NCBI GenBank assembly: GCA_026913215.1
Contig: JAPTYK010000001.1
Coordinates: forward strand, 1,488,001 to 1,552,000
Reading direction: 5' to 3'
Source: Streptomyces diastatochromogenes
GTDB taxonomy: Bacteria; Actinomycetota; Actinomycetes; Streptomycetales; Streptomycetaceae
Length of the DNA stretch: 64,000 nucleotides
The translations under genes and the position numbers were made by a program. Below the pieces are notes generated by a model. It was given only the letters and a program-made list of their open reading frames with translations, had not been told where the DNA came from and did no database searches. Shown here piece after piece: positions 9,436 through 19,529 of the stretch; the stretch's first letter is position 1, and each line of letters opens with the position of its first letter.

Positions 9436-10368
9436 CTAGGGGACCGTCACCACGACCTTGCCGTTCAGGCCGCCCGCCGCGTTGGCGCGCTGGGCGTCGG
9501 CCGCCCGTTCCAGCGGGAACGTCCTGGCCACCCGTACGGTGACGACGCCCGCGTCGGCCAGGTCGGCGAGGGCCGCGAGGTCGGCGGCGTCGGGGCGGAC
9601 CCAGAAGTAGCGGCCGCCGAGGGCGAGGACCTCGCCGTCCGCGATGGAGGCCAGGCGGCCCGCGGGCGAGGAGCTCGGCGGAGAGCTTGAGGAACGGGCC
9701 CCGATCGTGTCGAGGACGGCGTCGACGCCCTGCGGGGCGAGGGCGCGGACCTGGTCGGCGAAGGTCTCCTCGTCGTAGCGGACGGGTTCGGCGCCCAGCT
9801 CGGCGACCCGCGCCAGGCCCGCGTCCCTGGCCGCGCCGATGACCCGGCAGCCGAGGTGGCGGGCGATCTGCACGGCCATCGAGCCGACCCCGCCGGCCGC
9901 CGCGTGCACGAGGACGGTGTCGCCGCTGCGGACGGCGAGCGCCTGGGGCCGGTGGAGCACCTGGTACGCGGTGAGGCCGACGAGCGGAAGGGCCGCGGCC
10001 TCCTCGAATCCGAGCGCGCGGGGCTTGCGGGCGAGGGTGCGGACGGGGGCGGAGACGTACTCGGCGAAGGTGCCGTGCGCGAGGAAGTCCTCCCGCACGT
10101 ACCCCATGACCTCGTCGCCGACGGCGTACTCGGGGACGGAGACCCCGAGCCGGACGACGACGCCGGAGACGTCCCAGCCGGGGACCACCGGGAACACGGC
10201 GTCGAGCATGCCGTCGAGGTAGCCGGCCTGCGCCTTCCAGTCGACGGGGTTGACGGAGGCCGCCCGCACCCTGATCAGGACCTCGTCGGGGCCGACCTTC
10301 GGATCGGGCAGCTCGCCGTACTCCAGGACCTCGGGGCCGCCGTACTTCCTGTAGCTGATCGCCTTCAT
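9436..10368 (-). CDS. Zinc-free MDR alcohol dehydrogenase / NADPH:quinone reductase (hidden frame shift)
   Basis: Medium-chain reductase of the quinone oxidoreductase type, about 311 residues: MKAISYRKYGGPEVLEYGELPDPKVGPDEVLIRV, ASVNPVDWKAQAG and the nucleotide fold DTVLVHAAAGGVGSMAVQIARHLGCRVIG. No structural zinc cysteines. The ORF is open throughout, but residues encoded by 9660-9700 are nonsense (SSSSPPSSSP). The adjacent frame gives the expected GPFLKLSAELLARGG. One base is missing near 9700 and two near 9660, together restoring frame. Start at 10368 (MKAIS) rather than the upstream ORF start. Confidence 0.82.
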   Translation of the reverse strand: MKAISYRKYGGPEVLEYGELPDPKVGPDEVLIRVRAASVNPVDWKAQAGYLDGMLDAVFPVVPGWDVSGVVVRLGVSVPEYAVGDEVMGYVREDFLAHGTFAEYVSAPVRTLARKPRALGFEEAAALPLVGLTAYQVLHRPQALAVRSGDTVLVHAAAGGVGSMAVQIARHLGCRVIGAARDAGLARVAELGAEPVRYDEETFADQVRALAPQGVDAVLDTIGARSSSSPPSSSPAGRLASIADGEVLALGGRYFWVRPDAADLAALADLADAGVVTVRVARTFPLERAADAQRANAAGGLNGKVVVTVP

Positions 10369-10539
10369 ACCCCCGACCCTCGGTGCGACCGGGCCGGCCC
10401 GCAAGCCGGGGCGTCCGCCGCCGGGTGCCGCCGGGGCGGTCGCTCCCGGCCGTGCCGGAGTGATCCGTTCCGACTTCCCGGGGCGCGGCCTGCTGGCAGT
10501 CTTCCCTGTCCAGTCGGGCTCTCATCCGGGGGAATCCCT

Positions 10540-11450
10540 TTGTCTGCCACCGATCCCTATGTGGTCACGCTCGCTCCGCAGGTGCACGCCTTCGTCCAGC
10601 CCGACGGCGGCTGGTGCCTGAACAACGCCGGGTTCCTCGGCGACGCGGACGAGTCCCTGCTCGTCGACACCGCCGCCACCGAGCGGCGGGCGCGGCTGCT
10701 GCGCGAGGCGGTGCTCGCCGAGGGGCTGCCGCTGCCGCGGACCGTCGTCTCCACCCACCACCACGGCGACCACACCTACGGCAACGGGGTGTTCCAGCCG
10801 GAGGCGCGGATCGTGGGGCACGAGAACTGCCGGACCGAGCAGCTGGAGGCCGGTCACCAGCTCCATCTGCTGTGGCCGCAGACCGACTTCGGGCGGGTCG
10901 ACATCCTGCCGCCCTCCGTCACGTACGCCGAGCGGCTCACGCTGTACGTCGGCGGGATCGAGGTGCGGCTGCTCCACCCGGGCCCCGCGCACACCACGGG
11001 CGACTCGATCGTCCACCTCCCGGAGCAGGGCGTGGTCTTCACCGGCGACCTGGTCTTCCACGGCGGGACGCCGTTCCTGCCGATGGGTTCGCTCTCCGGT
11101 TCGCTGCGCGCGCTCGACCTGCTGCGGTCCCTCGACGCGCCGACGGTGGTGCCGGGGCACGGGCGGGTGACCGACCCCACGGCGTACGACGCCACGGAGC
11201 GGTACCTGCGGTGGGTGCGGGAGCTGGCCGCCGAGGGGCACGCGAAGGGGAGACCCCGCTGGAGACGGCGCGGCGGGCGGAGCTCGGCGAGTTCGCCGCG
11301 TGGCGGGAGAGCGAGCGGCTCGTGGCGAACCTGCACCGGGCGTACGCGGAGCTGGAGGGGCTGCCGGAGGGCTCGCCGCTCGACCCGGTGGCGGTCTTCG
11401 GCGACATGGCGGCGATGAACGGCGGGGTGCCGGTGGCCTGCCACGCGTAG
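10540..11450 (+). CDS. MBL-fold metallo-hydrolase (TTG start, frame break)
   Basis: Metallo-beta-lactamase-fold hydrolase, about 303 residues. Metal ligands are visible: THHHGDHTYGN (HxHxDH), GPAHTTGDSIVHL, GDLVFHGGTPF and the final histidine in VVPGHGRVT. The probable start is TTG 10540 with GGGGGA 7 bases upstream; no ATG or GTG fits. GGGGG reads GGGG near 11250, moving the C-terminus (TPLETARRAELGEFAAWRESERLVANLHRAY..) to the next frame. Similar proteins are annotated as cyclase or SoxH-like hydrolases; substrate unknown. Confidence 0.75.
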
Positions 11451-11504
11451 CGCCCGTACGGGGCCCGCTCGTACGGGGCGGGCCCCGCACCCTCTGGACG
11501 ACAT

Positions 11505-11518
11505 ACCGACTGGTCGGT
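11505..11518. promoter_or_regulatory. ACCGAC-TG-GTCGGT operator upstream of APH/ACAD operon
   Basis: Perfect 6-base arms around 2 bases, 42 bases upstream of the next gene start. A near copy lies upstream of the SDR gene at 15309. Likely bound by the TetR protein encoded at 13808-14401. Confidence 0.6.
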
Positions 11519-11559
11519 CATCATGAACGCCGAACCAGCCGATCCGGAGGTACGCCCCC

Positions 11560-12581
11560 ATGAGTTCCGCCCCGCCGCCAGGGCTCGACCCCGAGCAGCT
11601 GCGCCGATTCCTCGACCGCGAGCGGCCGGGCCTGGTGTCCGGCCCCTCGACGCCCGGCTGATCGAGGGCGGCCGGTCGAACCTGACGTACGTCGTGAGCG
11701 ACGGCGCCCACCGCTGGGTGGTCCGCCGGCCCCCGCTCGGCCACGTCCTCGCCACCGCCCACGACATGCGGCGCGAGCACCGCGTCATCAGCGCCCTGGC
11801 CGGGACCGGCGTGCCCGTCCCCGGGACCGTGCTGCTCTGCGAGGACGAGTCGGTGCTCGGGGCGCCGTTCTACGTCATGGAGTTCGTCGACGGGACGCCG
11901 TACCGCTCGGCCGCCGAGCTCGCCCCGCTCGGCCCCGAGCGCACCCGCGCCGCCGTCCTCGGCCTGGTCGACACCCTCGTCGACCTGCACGCCGTCGACC
12001 CGGCCGCGGCGGGGCTCGGCGACTTCGGGCGCCCTGAGGGCTTCCTCGACCGGCAGCTGCGCCGCTGGGGCAAGCAGCTCGACGCCTCGCGCGGCCGCGA
12101 GCTGCCGGGAATCGACGAGCTGCACGCGGCCCTCGGGCGCGCGCTGCCCGCCTCTCCCCCGCCCACCGTGATCCACGGCGACTACCGGCTCGACAACGTC
12201 CTCGTCGGCCCGGACGACCGGATCCGGGCCGTCCTCGACTGGGAGATGTCCACCCTCGGCGACCCGCTCACCGACCTCGGCCTCCTGGTCATGTACAGCA
12301 CGCCGCTCGACCTGCCGGACTCCCCCATCTCCACGACCGCCACGGCCCCCGGGCATCCGGCCGCCGCCGAGCTGGTCGAGCGCTACGCGGCCCGCTCGGG
12401 CCGCGACGCCTCAGGACTCCCCTGGTACACGGCCTTCGCCTGGTTCAAGCTCGCCGTGATCCTGGAGGGCATCCACTACCGGTGGACCCTCGGGCAGACG
12501 GTCGGCGCCGGATTCGACCGCATCGGCGAACTCGTCCCCGTCTTCATCGAGCACGGCCTCACCACCCTCCAGGAAGGCTGA
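11560..12581 (+). CDS. APH-family phosphotransferase, ACAD10/11 kinase-like (frame break)
   Basis: Aminoglycoside-phosphotransferase-fold kinase, about 340 residues. The N-terminal lobe is EGGRSNLTYVVSDGAHRWVVRRPP; catalytic loop VIHGDYRLDNVLV (HGD-x4-N) and metal motif AVLDWEMSTLGDP are both intact. Start ATG 11560 with GGAGG 9 bases upstream; a C is missing near 11644. The next gene is an acyl-CoA dehydrogenase 6 bases downstream. In human ACAD10/11 the same two domains are fused and break down 4-hydroxyacyl-CoA through a phosphorylated intermediate. That role is inferred here, not antibiotic resistance. Confidence 0.78.
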
Positions 12582-12587
12582 TCCCCC

Positions 12588-13801
12588 ATGGACTTCTCGT
12601 ACGACGCCCGCACCGAGGAACTGCGGGCGAAACTCCTCGCCTTCATGGACGAGCACGTCTACCCGGCCGAGGCCGTCGCCGAGGAGCAGCGCGCGCTGCT
12701 CGTCTCCCCCTGGGACACCCCGCCGGTCGTCGAGGAGCTCAAGGCCGAGGCCAAGCGGCAGGGGCTGTGGAACCTCTTCCTGCCCGACGCCGCGTACGGG
12801 GCGGGGCTGACCAACCTCCAGTACGCGCCGCTCGCCGAGATCACCGGCCGCAGTCCGCAGCTCGCCCCGACCGCGCTCAACTGCGCCGCCCCGGACACCG
12901 GGAACATGGAGCTGCTCGCCCAGTTCGGCGACGAGGCGCAGAAGAAGCAGTGGCTGGAGCCGCTCCTCGCGGGCGAGATCCGCTCGGCCTTCGCGATGAC
13001 CGAGCCCGAGGTCGCCTCCTCCGACGCGAGCAACATCGAGACCCGGATCCGGCGGGAGGGCGACGAGTACGTCGTCGACGGACGCAAGTGGTACATCTCC
13101 GGGGCGATGAACCCCGACTGCCGGATCTTCATCGTCATGGGCAAGACGGACCCGGACGGGCCGGACCCGCGCCGCCGGCAGTCGATGGTCCTCGTGCCGC
13201 GCGACACCCCGGGCGTCGAGGTCCGGCGCGCGATGCGGGTGTACGGGTACGAGGACCACTACCACGGCGGCCACGCCGAGGTGGTCTTCGACGGGGTCCG
13301 GGTCCCGGCCGCGAACGTCGTCGGCGAGGAGGGCGGCGGCTTCGCCATCGCGCAGGCCCGGCTCGGCCCCGGCCGCATCCACCACTGCATGCGGCTCATC
13401 GGCATGGCGGAGCGGGCGGTCGAGCTGATGTGCCGGCGCGCGGCCTCCCGCACGGCCTTCGGCAAGACGCTCGCCCAGCAGGGCGTCGTGCAGAACTGGA
13501 TCGCCGACGCGCGCGTCACCATCGAGCAGCTGCGGCTCCTCGTCCTCAAGACGGCCTGGCTCATGGACACCGTCGGCAACCGGGGCGCGCACACCGAGAT
13601 CCAGGCCATCAAGATCGCGACCCGCGCGCGGTCGTCGACATCATCGACAAGGCCGTGCAGCTGCACGGGGCGGGCGGGGTCTCGCAGGACTTCCCGCTGG
13701 CCGAGCTGTGGGCGGCGGCGCGGACGCTGAAGCTGGCGGACGGACCGGACGAGGTGCACCAGCGGTCGCTGGCGCGGCGGGAGCTGAAGAAGTACCTGTA
13801 G
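12588..13801 (+). CDS. Acyl-CoA dehydrogenase, ACAD11-like (frame break)
   Basis: FAD-dependent acyl-CoA dehydrogenase, about 404 residues: MDFSYDARTEELRAKLLAFMDEHVYPAE, FAMTEPEVASSDASNIET (flavin loop), RKWYISGAMNPDCRIFIVMGKTD and ARLGPGRIHHCMRLIGMAERAVELMCRRA. The C-terminus QLHGAGGVSQDFPLAELWAAARTLKLADGPDEVHQRSLARRELKKYL is typical of ACAD10/11 relatives. One C is missing near 13622. Cotranscribed with the APH kinase; together they likely process hydroxylated fatty acyl-CoA. Confidence 0.85.
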
Positions 13802-13807
13802 GCCCGG

Positions 13808-14401
13808 TCAGGGACGCAGGGCCCGCAGGAGGAGGTCGGCCAGGTGGCCGGCCACCTCCTCCGGGGTGAGCGGGCCGTCCGGGCGGTACCAGGTCGACAG
13901 GTGGTGCACCGAGCCGAAGTGGTAGTCGACGACGAGGTCGGCGGGGGTCGCGGAGGAGAACACCCCGGCCCGCTGGCCCTCCTCGACCAGGGCCCGGAAG
14001 CGCTCGTGGTAGCGGCGGCGCTCGGACCGCACCTGCTTGTTCTTCTCGGGGCTCAGGTGGTGCATGGAGCGGAAGAAGATGGCGGCGTCGTCGAGGTTCT
14101 CGATGGTGGTGACGACGACGTCGGCGGCGGCGGCGCGCAGCCGGTCCTCGATGGGCTCGTCGGCGTCCGCGAAGGCGTCGAGCCGTTCCTGCTGGAGGCG
14201 CAGGACCCGGGAGTAGACCTCCTGGAGGAGGTCCTCCTTGGAGCCGAAGTAGTGGTAGAGGGCGCCCTTGGTGACCCCGGCGGCCTCGACGATCTCCTGG
14301 ACGGAGGTGCGGTCGTAGCCCTGCTCCGCGAAGAGCCGGGTGGCGGCGGCGAGGAGCCTCTGGGGGACGGGGGCGCCGCTCCCGTCCGTCGTCCTGGCCA
14401 T
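13808..14401 (-). CDS. TetR-family regulator of acyl-CoA module
   Basis: Intact TetR repressor of about 197 residues (start MARTTDGSG at 14401; an in-frame upstream ATG at 14437 is possible). HTH: PQRLLAAATRLFAEQGYDRTSVQEIVEAAGVTKGALYHYFGSKEDLLQEVYSR. It converges on the acyl-CoA dehydrogenase with 6 bases between stops. It lies between two genes whose promoters share an ACCGAC/GTCGGT palindrome, so it is the obvious candidate to bind it. Acyl-CoA effector likely by analogy with related actinobacterial TetR proteins. Confidence 0.85.
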   Translation of the reverse strand: MARTTDGSGAPVPQRLLAAATRLFAEQGYDRTSVQEIVEAAGVTKGALYHYFGSKEDLLQEVYSRVLRLQQERLDAFADADEPIEDRLRAAAADVVVTTIENLDDAAIFFRSMHHLSPEKNKQVRSERRRYHERFRALVEEGQRAGVFSSATPADLVVDYHFGSVHHLSTWYRPDGPLTPEEVAGHLADLLLRALRP

Positions 14402-14479
14402 GCTCCGCCGCCTTCCGTGGTGATCGTTTTCGGTCACGGGAACACGATCCCGCCGGTAGATCTTCCCATCCGGCCGGGG

Positions 14480-15262
14480 CTACGGCCGACGGGTGCCCGT
14501 CTCCCAGGTCCGCTGGACGTGGTTCATGGTGCCGAGCCAGCGCTCGGGGTCGGTGGCGCGGTTGCGGTAGTAGCCGGCGACCTCGGGGTGGGGCAGGACG
14601 AGGAAGCGGTCGGCCGCGATGGCGTCGATCAGGGCGTCGGCGACGTCCTCGGGCTCGATGGCGGTGGGGGCGAGGACGAGCTCGCCGGCCGATCCGGCGG
14701 CGGTGAGCATGTCCGTGCGGACGCCCTGCGGGCAGATGGCGTGGACCTTCAGGCCGCGGTGGCGGTAGGTGAGGGAGAGCCATTCGGCGAAGGCGTACGC
14801 GCCGTGCTTGGAGACGCTGTACGGCGCCGCGCCGATCATGGTGAGCAGTCCGGCGGCGGAGACGGTGGAGACGAAGCGGCCGCCGCCGCGCTCCAGCCAC
14901 TCCGGGAGGAGGGCGCGGGCCGCGCGGACGTGGGCCATGACGTTGACGTCCCAGGCGGCGGCCCAGACCTCCTCCTCGGCGAAGGCGTCGCCGGGCGAGG
15001 AGAGGCCGGCGTTGGCGCACCAGACGTCGACGGTGCCGCCGAGGGCCTCGCGGGCCTCCTCGACGACGGCGGAGGCGTCGCCGGGGACGGCGAGGGCGCC
15101 GATCTCCTCGGCGACGGCCTTGGTGCGCCCGGGGTCGAGGTCGTTGACGACGACCCTGGCGCCCTCGGCGGCGAAGCGGCGGGCGAGGGCGGCGCCGATG
15201 CCGCCGCCCGCTCCGGTGACGACGACCCCGGCTCCCCGGAGCCCGTTCGTGTCCGCGGTCAT
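14480..15262 (-). CDS. Short-chain dehydrogenase/reductase
   Basis: Intact SDR, 260 residues from ATG 15262 (RBS GAGAGGTGGG). GAGVVVTGAGGGIGAALARRFAAEGARVVVNDLD is the NAD(P) motif; NAG motif as WCANAGLSSPGDAF; catalytic STVSAAGLLTMIGAAPYSVSKHGAYAFAEWLS with YSVSK. Substrate unknown; in this context a hydroxyacyl-CoA or related alcohol is plausible. It reads away from the next gene and has the shared operator in its promoter. Confidence 0.88.
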   Translation of the reverse strand: MTADTNGLRGAGVVVTGAGGGIGAALARRFAAEGARVVVNDLDPGRTKAVAEEIGALAVPGDASAVVEEAREALGGTVDVWCANAGLSSPGDAFAEEEVWAAAWDVNVMAHVRAARALLPEWLERGGGRFVSTVSAAGLLTMIGAAPYSVSKHGAYAFAEWLSLTYRHRGLKVHAICPQGVRTDMLTAAGSAGELVLAPTAIEPEDVADALIDAIAADRFLVLPHPEVAGYYRNRATDPERWLGTMNHVQRTWETGTRRP

Positions 15263-15308
15263 GGACCCACCTCTCGGCTGTGACGGCGCGCTGCGAAGAC
15301 CGGGACAG

Positions 15309-15322
15309 ACTAACCGGTCGGT
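15309..15322. promoter_or_regulatory. ACTAACCGGTCGGT, second copy of the TetR operator
   Basis: Imperfect palindrome matching ACCGACYGGTCGGT at 12 of 14 positions, 47 bases upstream of the SDR start. Confidence 0.5.
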
Positions 15323-15436
15323 ATGGAGCGGCGGAAGGGTGACGAGGGACGTGTTCCGCACGCCTCGTTCCCCGGGGCGGTCAGGAGCGCTAGCGTGCGT
15401 GCCCATGTCACTCCCGTCCCTCCGTGGAGGTCCCGC

Positions 15437-16673
15437 ATGAGCCTGTCGCGACGGAGTCTGCTGGCCGCCGGGGGCGCCCTGGGGCCCTGACGGCCACCGC
15501 CCCCGCCTCGGCCGCCCCGGTCACGGCCGCGTCCGCACCGGCTTCGAGCGGCTGGCGGCCGACGGGTACGCGCTCCTCGCCGGCGAGCGGATCGGCGTCG
15601 TCACCAACCCCACCGGCGTCACCCCGGACGCGCGCCACGTCGTGGACGTCATGCACGCCGACGAGCGGGTGGACCTGGTCGCCGTCTTCGGCCCCGAGCA
15701 CGGTTTCCGGGGCACCGCCCAGGCGGGCGGCTCCGAGGGCCGGTACGACGATCCGGCGACCGGACTGCCCGTCTACGACACGTACCTGAAGAGCGGACAG
15801 CCGCTCGCGGACGTCTTCACCGCCTCCGGGGTGGACACGGTCGTCTTCGACATCCAGGACGTCGGCGCCCGCTTCTACACGTACATCTGGACGCTGTACG
15901 ACTGCATGGCGGCCGCCGCCCTCGCCGGGAAGCGGTTCGTGGTGCTCGACCGGCCGAACCCGGTGACCGGGCGGGCGGCGCTCGGGCCCGTCCTGGACCG
16001 GGCGTTCGCGACCTTCGTCGGGCGGGAGCCGATCGCCCAGGCCCACGGCATGACGGTGGCCGAGCTGGCCGGGCTGTTCAACGGCGAGTTCCTGGCGAGG
16101 CCCGTCGCCCTGGAGACCGTACGGACGACGGGGTGGCGGCGGTCGGAGTTCTTCGACGCGACCGGACTGCCGTGGGTGCCGCCCAGCCCGAACATGCCGA
16201 CGCCCGAGACCGCGCTCGTCTACTCCGGCACGTGCCTCTTCGAGGGCACGAACCTCTCCGAGGGGCGGGGCACCACCCGCCCCTTCGAACTCCTCGGCGC
16301 CGAGGGGATCGACCGGCGGTGGGCGGAGGCGGCGAACGCCCTCGGTCTGCCCGGGGTCCGGTTCCGCGAGGCGTACTTCGCCCCGACCTTCTCCAAGTTC
16401 CAGGGGAGGACGGTCGGCGGGGTGCAGCTGCACGTCCACGACCGGGACGCCTTCGACCCGGTGCGGACCGGGATCGGCCTGCTCGTCACCGCCCGGAGCT
16501 CCTGGTCCGGCTTCGCCTGGCGCGCGGACCACTGGATCGACAAGCTGACCGGTTCGGCCCGGGTGCGGACCCTGATCGACGCGGGCGCGGGCGTCGACGA
16601 GGTCGTCGGGGCGTGGGAGGCGGACCTGGCGGCCTTCCGGACGGTCCGCGAGGAGTACCTGCTCTACCGGTGA
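15437..16673 (+). CDS. Secreted NamZ-like exo-beta-N-acetylmuramidase, DUF1343 (two frame breaks)
   Basis: Exported cell-wall hydrolase of the DUF1343 family (Bacillus NamZ releases N-acetylmuramic acid from peptidoglycan fragments). A Tat-type signal SLSRRSLLAAGGALGALTA begins at residue 2. The mature domain has VVTNPTGVTPDARHVVDVM, LVAVFGPEHGFRGTAQAGG, VFDIQDVGARFYTYIWTL, VLDRPNPVTGRAALGPV and SPNMPTPETALVYSGTCLFEGTNLSEGRGTTRPFE. Breaks fall near 15492 (G run) and near 15530; corrected length about 412. GGAGG precedes ATG 15437. Probably peptidoglycan recycling. Confidence 0.82.
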
Positions 16674-16744
16674 GGGGTTGGCCCCGTACGGGACGGGGGC
16701 GGACGGGATGTCCTCCCGGGCGCCCCACCGGCCACGCTTGCCCC

Positions 16745-18085
16745 ATGAACCTCTCGTTACGCCGCCGGCACCTCCGCCTGCCGCTCGTCGGTCTGCTCCT
16801 CGCCGCCTGCCTGGGCTCCCTGGCGCCCGCCGCGACCGCCGCCGGGACCCCGGCCGCCCCGGTCCCGTACGCGAACTCGCCCGCTCCGCCCGGCCGCTGA
16901 CCGATCTGCGCCCGCTCGACCGGATGATCGGCTCCGCCACGGTCGTCGGCATCGGCGAGGCCACCCACAGCTCGGCGGACTTCTTCGAGGCCAAGCACCG
17001 GATCTTCGAACACCTCGTGGAGTCCCGGGGCTTCACCACCTTCGCCCTGGAGGCCCCCTGGTCCACCGGGCTCCTCGTCGACGAGTGGGTCCGCACCGGC
17101 AAGGGCGACATCCGGGCGATCATGCGGGACGAGTTCCAGGAGTCGTACCGGCTCTGGAACACCGAGGAGTACCTCGACCTCTTCCGGTGGATGCGCGCGT
17201 ACAACCAGCGCCACCCCGACCACCGGGTCCGCTTCGTGGGCAACGACCTCGGCTACGCCGGACCCAACCTCTTCGACACCGTCACCGCGTACGTCGCCCG
17301 CGTCCACCCGGAACTCCTCCCCCGCTTCCGCGCGCTGTACCGGGACTCGCGGCCCACGGGCGGGGTGGAGGCCTGGATGAAGGGCTACATGGAGAAGACG
17401 CCGGCCGAGCGGCAGCGGATGGCCGGTGACGTGAACCGGGCCCTCGCCCTCCTGGAGCGGCAGAGCCCCGGCAAGGGCCCCGGGGCGCGGGAGGCGCGGA
17501 CGTGGGCGGTGCAGCACGCACGCGCGATCGCCCAGGTCGGCACCGAGTACGCACACGACCTGACGACCCCGAGGGGTCGCCGCGGCGATGCTCTACCGCG
17601 ACCGGACCATGGCCGAGAACACCGTGTGGTGGCAGCGGACGACCGGCGCCCGGATCGTGCTCTCCGCGCACAACGGGCACGTCGGCTACGAGACGCCGAC
17701 GCCGGACCAGTACCCGCGGCTCCAGGGCGCCTTCCTGCGGGACGCCCTCGGCCGGGACTACGTGAGCGTGGGCGCCTCCTTCGGACAGGGTTCCTTCAAC
17801 GCGCACGACACCGGGGCCCCCGGCGAGCCGATCCGGACCTTCACCGTCCCCCCGCTCGGCCCCGACAGCGCCGCCCACACCCTGGACCGGGTCGCGTCCG
17901 GCCCCTTCTACCTGGACCTGAGGCACACGGCTCCGGCGGCACGCGACTGGCTGGGCGTGCCCCGGCCGGTCCGCCACATCGGCACGGCCTTCCCCTGGCC
18001 GGGCGACGTCCCGGCCGTGCGGTACTCCACCGCGTACGACCTGCTGGTCCACTTCCCCCGGATCTCGGCGGCGCGGCTGCGCTGA
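16745..18085 (+). CDS. Exported erythromycin-esterase-family protein (three frame breaks)
   Basis: Homologue of the EreA/succinoglycan-biosynthesis-protein family, about 447 residues. The leader LRLPLVGLLLAACLGSLAPAATA contains a lipobox-like LAAC, so it may be a lipoprotein. Family active-site elements: VVGIGEATHSSADFFEAKHRIFEHLVE (Glu/His pair), FALEAPWSTGLLVDEWV, VRFVGNDLGYAG, and RIVLSAHNGHVGYETP with the second His. Bases are missing near 16865, 17563 and 17576. Chromosomal Streptomyces members are not proven resistance genes; the substrate may be another ester. Confidence 0.78.
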
Positions 18086-18199
18086 CCCCCCGCCACAGGT
18101 CTGGACGGGGCCGTGCGCGGGCATGCTGGCGAAGGAGCCGCCGCCCGCGCACGGGCGCACCGGCGGTGCGGCCCCTCGACGTGGAGGGACGGGTCTGCC

Positions 18200-19427
18200 G
18201 TGACCGGGATGAGTGTGGAGCCGTACCGGGAGATCACCTTCGACAAGGACGGCGACGGGCCGCCGGGCCAGGCCTCGGAGCTCGCCGCGCTGGCCCGGCA
18301 GGGCGTCGGCGACCTGGTGGTGTTCGCGCACGGGTGGAACAGCTCCCCGTCCGGCGCCACCCGGCTCTGCTCCGACTTCTTCGAGCCCTTCCCCGGGCTG
18401 CTCGCGCCCGGGGTGGAGGCGGGGTACGCGGGGCTGATCTGGCCCTCGATGATGTTCTCGGACGAGCCGGTGCCCGACTTCCGGGCCCTGGTGACGGTCC
18501 TCCCGGAGAAGGAGCCGGTCATCGGGCGGCTCACGGAACTGCTCGCCGCGGCGCCGGAGTCGGAGGCCGCGTTCACCGAGTTCGGGGCGCTGCTGCGGGA
18601 GCTGACGGACGTGGACGCGGACGCGGAGTCGGTGGCGGCCCGGGAGCCGGTGCCGGAGTTCCTGGTCGCGGACCCGGTGGCGGTGTGCGTCCGGTTCACC
18701 GAGGCCCTGGAGTCCTGCGGAGCGGTCCCGGTGGAGAGCTTCGGGGCGGGCCTGAAGAAGTACTGGAAGGGCGCGAAGGAGGCGCTGCGGCAGGCCACGT
18801 ACTACGTGATGAAGAAGCGGGCCGGGCAGGTCGGCGAGCACGGCCTCGGGCCGCTGCTCACCGAGGTCGCGCGCGCCGCGCCCGGACTCCGCGTCCACCT
18901 CGTGGGCCACAGCATGGGCGCCCGGCTCGTCGCGTACGCGCTGCGGGGCTGCCCGCCGGGGTCCGGCCGGTCGCCTCCGTGACGCTGCTCCAGGGCGCCT
19001 TCTCGCACTACGCGTTCGCGGCGCGGCTGCCGCACGACCTCGGGCGGGCCGGTTCGCTGCGGGACCTGCAGAACCGGGTGCGGGGGCCGGTGGTGGCCTG
19101 CTACTCGCGCTACGACTCGGCGCTCGGGGTCATGTACCCGCTGGCGTCCCGGCTCGCGAACGACTCCGAGTCGCTGGCGGGCGTCGGGGCGGGGCTGCTC
19201 GGCACGGACGATCCGCGCTGGGGCGCGATCGGGCACGACGGGGTGCGGGCGGTGCCCGGGGCGGTGCGGCTGGGTCTCGCGGAGGCCCTGCGCCAGGGGT
19301 GCCGGGCTCGGGGTGCGTGAGCGTGGACGCGGCCGAGGTGGTCCGTTCGCACAGCGACGTCTGCCGTCCCGAGCTGGCCCGGGTGGTGGTCTCGGCCGCC
19401 GGGACGGGCCGGCGGGACATGCGCTGA
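18200..19427 (+). CDS. Alpha/beta-hydrolase, serine hydrolase (two frame breaks)
   Basis: Cytoplasmic serine hydrolase of about 409 residues. DLVVFAHGWNSSPSGATRLCSDFFEPF holds the HGW oxyanion motif; RVHLVGHSMGARLVAYALRGL is the GxSxG nucleophile elbow; the C-terminal VVACYSRYDSALGVMYPLA probably carries the acid, and VRSHSDVCRPELARVVV the His. GTG 18200 is preceded by GGAGGG at 10 bases. Breaks near 18947 and 19308; the last 35 codons lie in a third frame ending at 19427. Substrate unknown. Confidence 0.7.
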
Positions 19428-19529
19428 ACCCTCCGGACGCCCTGGTTCCGCATCTCGGCGGAACACGGCGGGGCTCCCGTTCGTCCCTCTGATAGCGCGG
19501 AGAAGGACCAGCGGCGGAGGTGGCGAGGT

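Noticed and set aside
11560..12581. Aminoglycoside resistance kinase
   Set aside because: Immediate coupling to an ACAD11-like dehydrogenase points to acyl-CoA metabolism.
16745..18085. Macrolide resistance gene
   Set aside because: The fold is erythromycin-esterase-like, but such exported chromosomal homologues are widespread in Streptomyces and there is no macrolide cluster nearby.
16678..19320. An 880-codon open frame as one large protein
   Set aside because: Only parts (the esterase middle and the hydrolase end) look like protein; the rest is an out-of-frame shadow between deletions in two separate genes.
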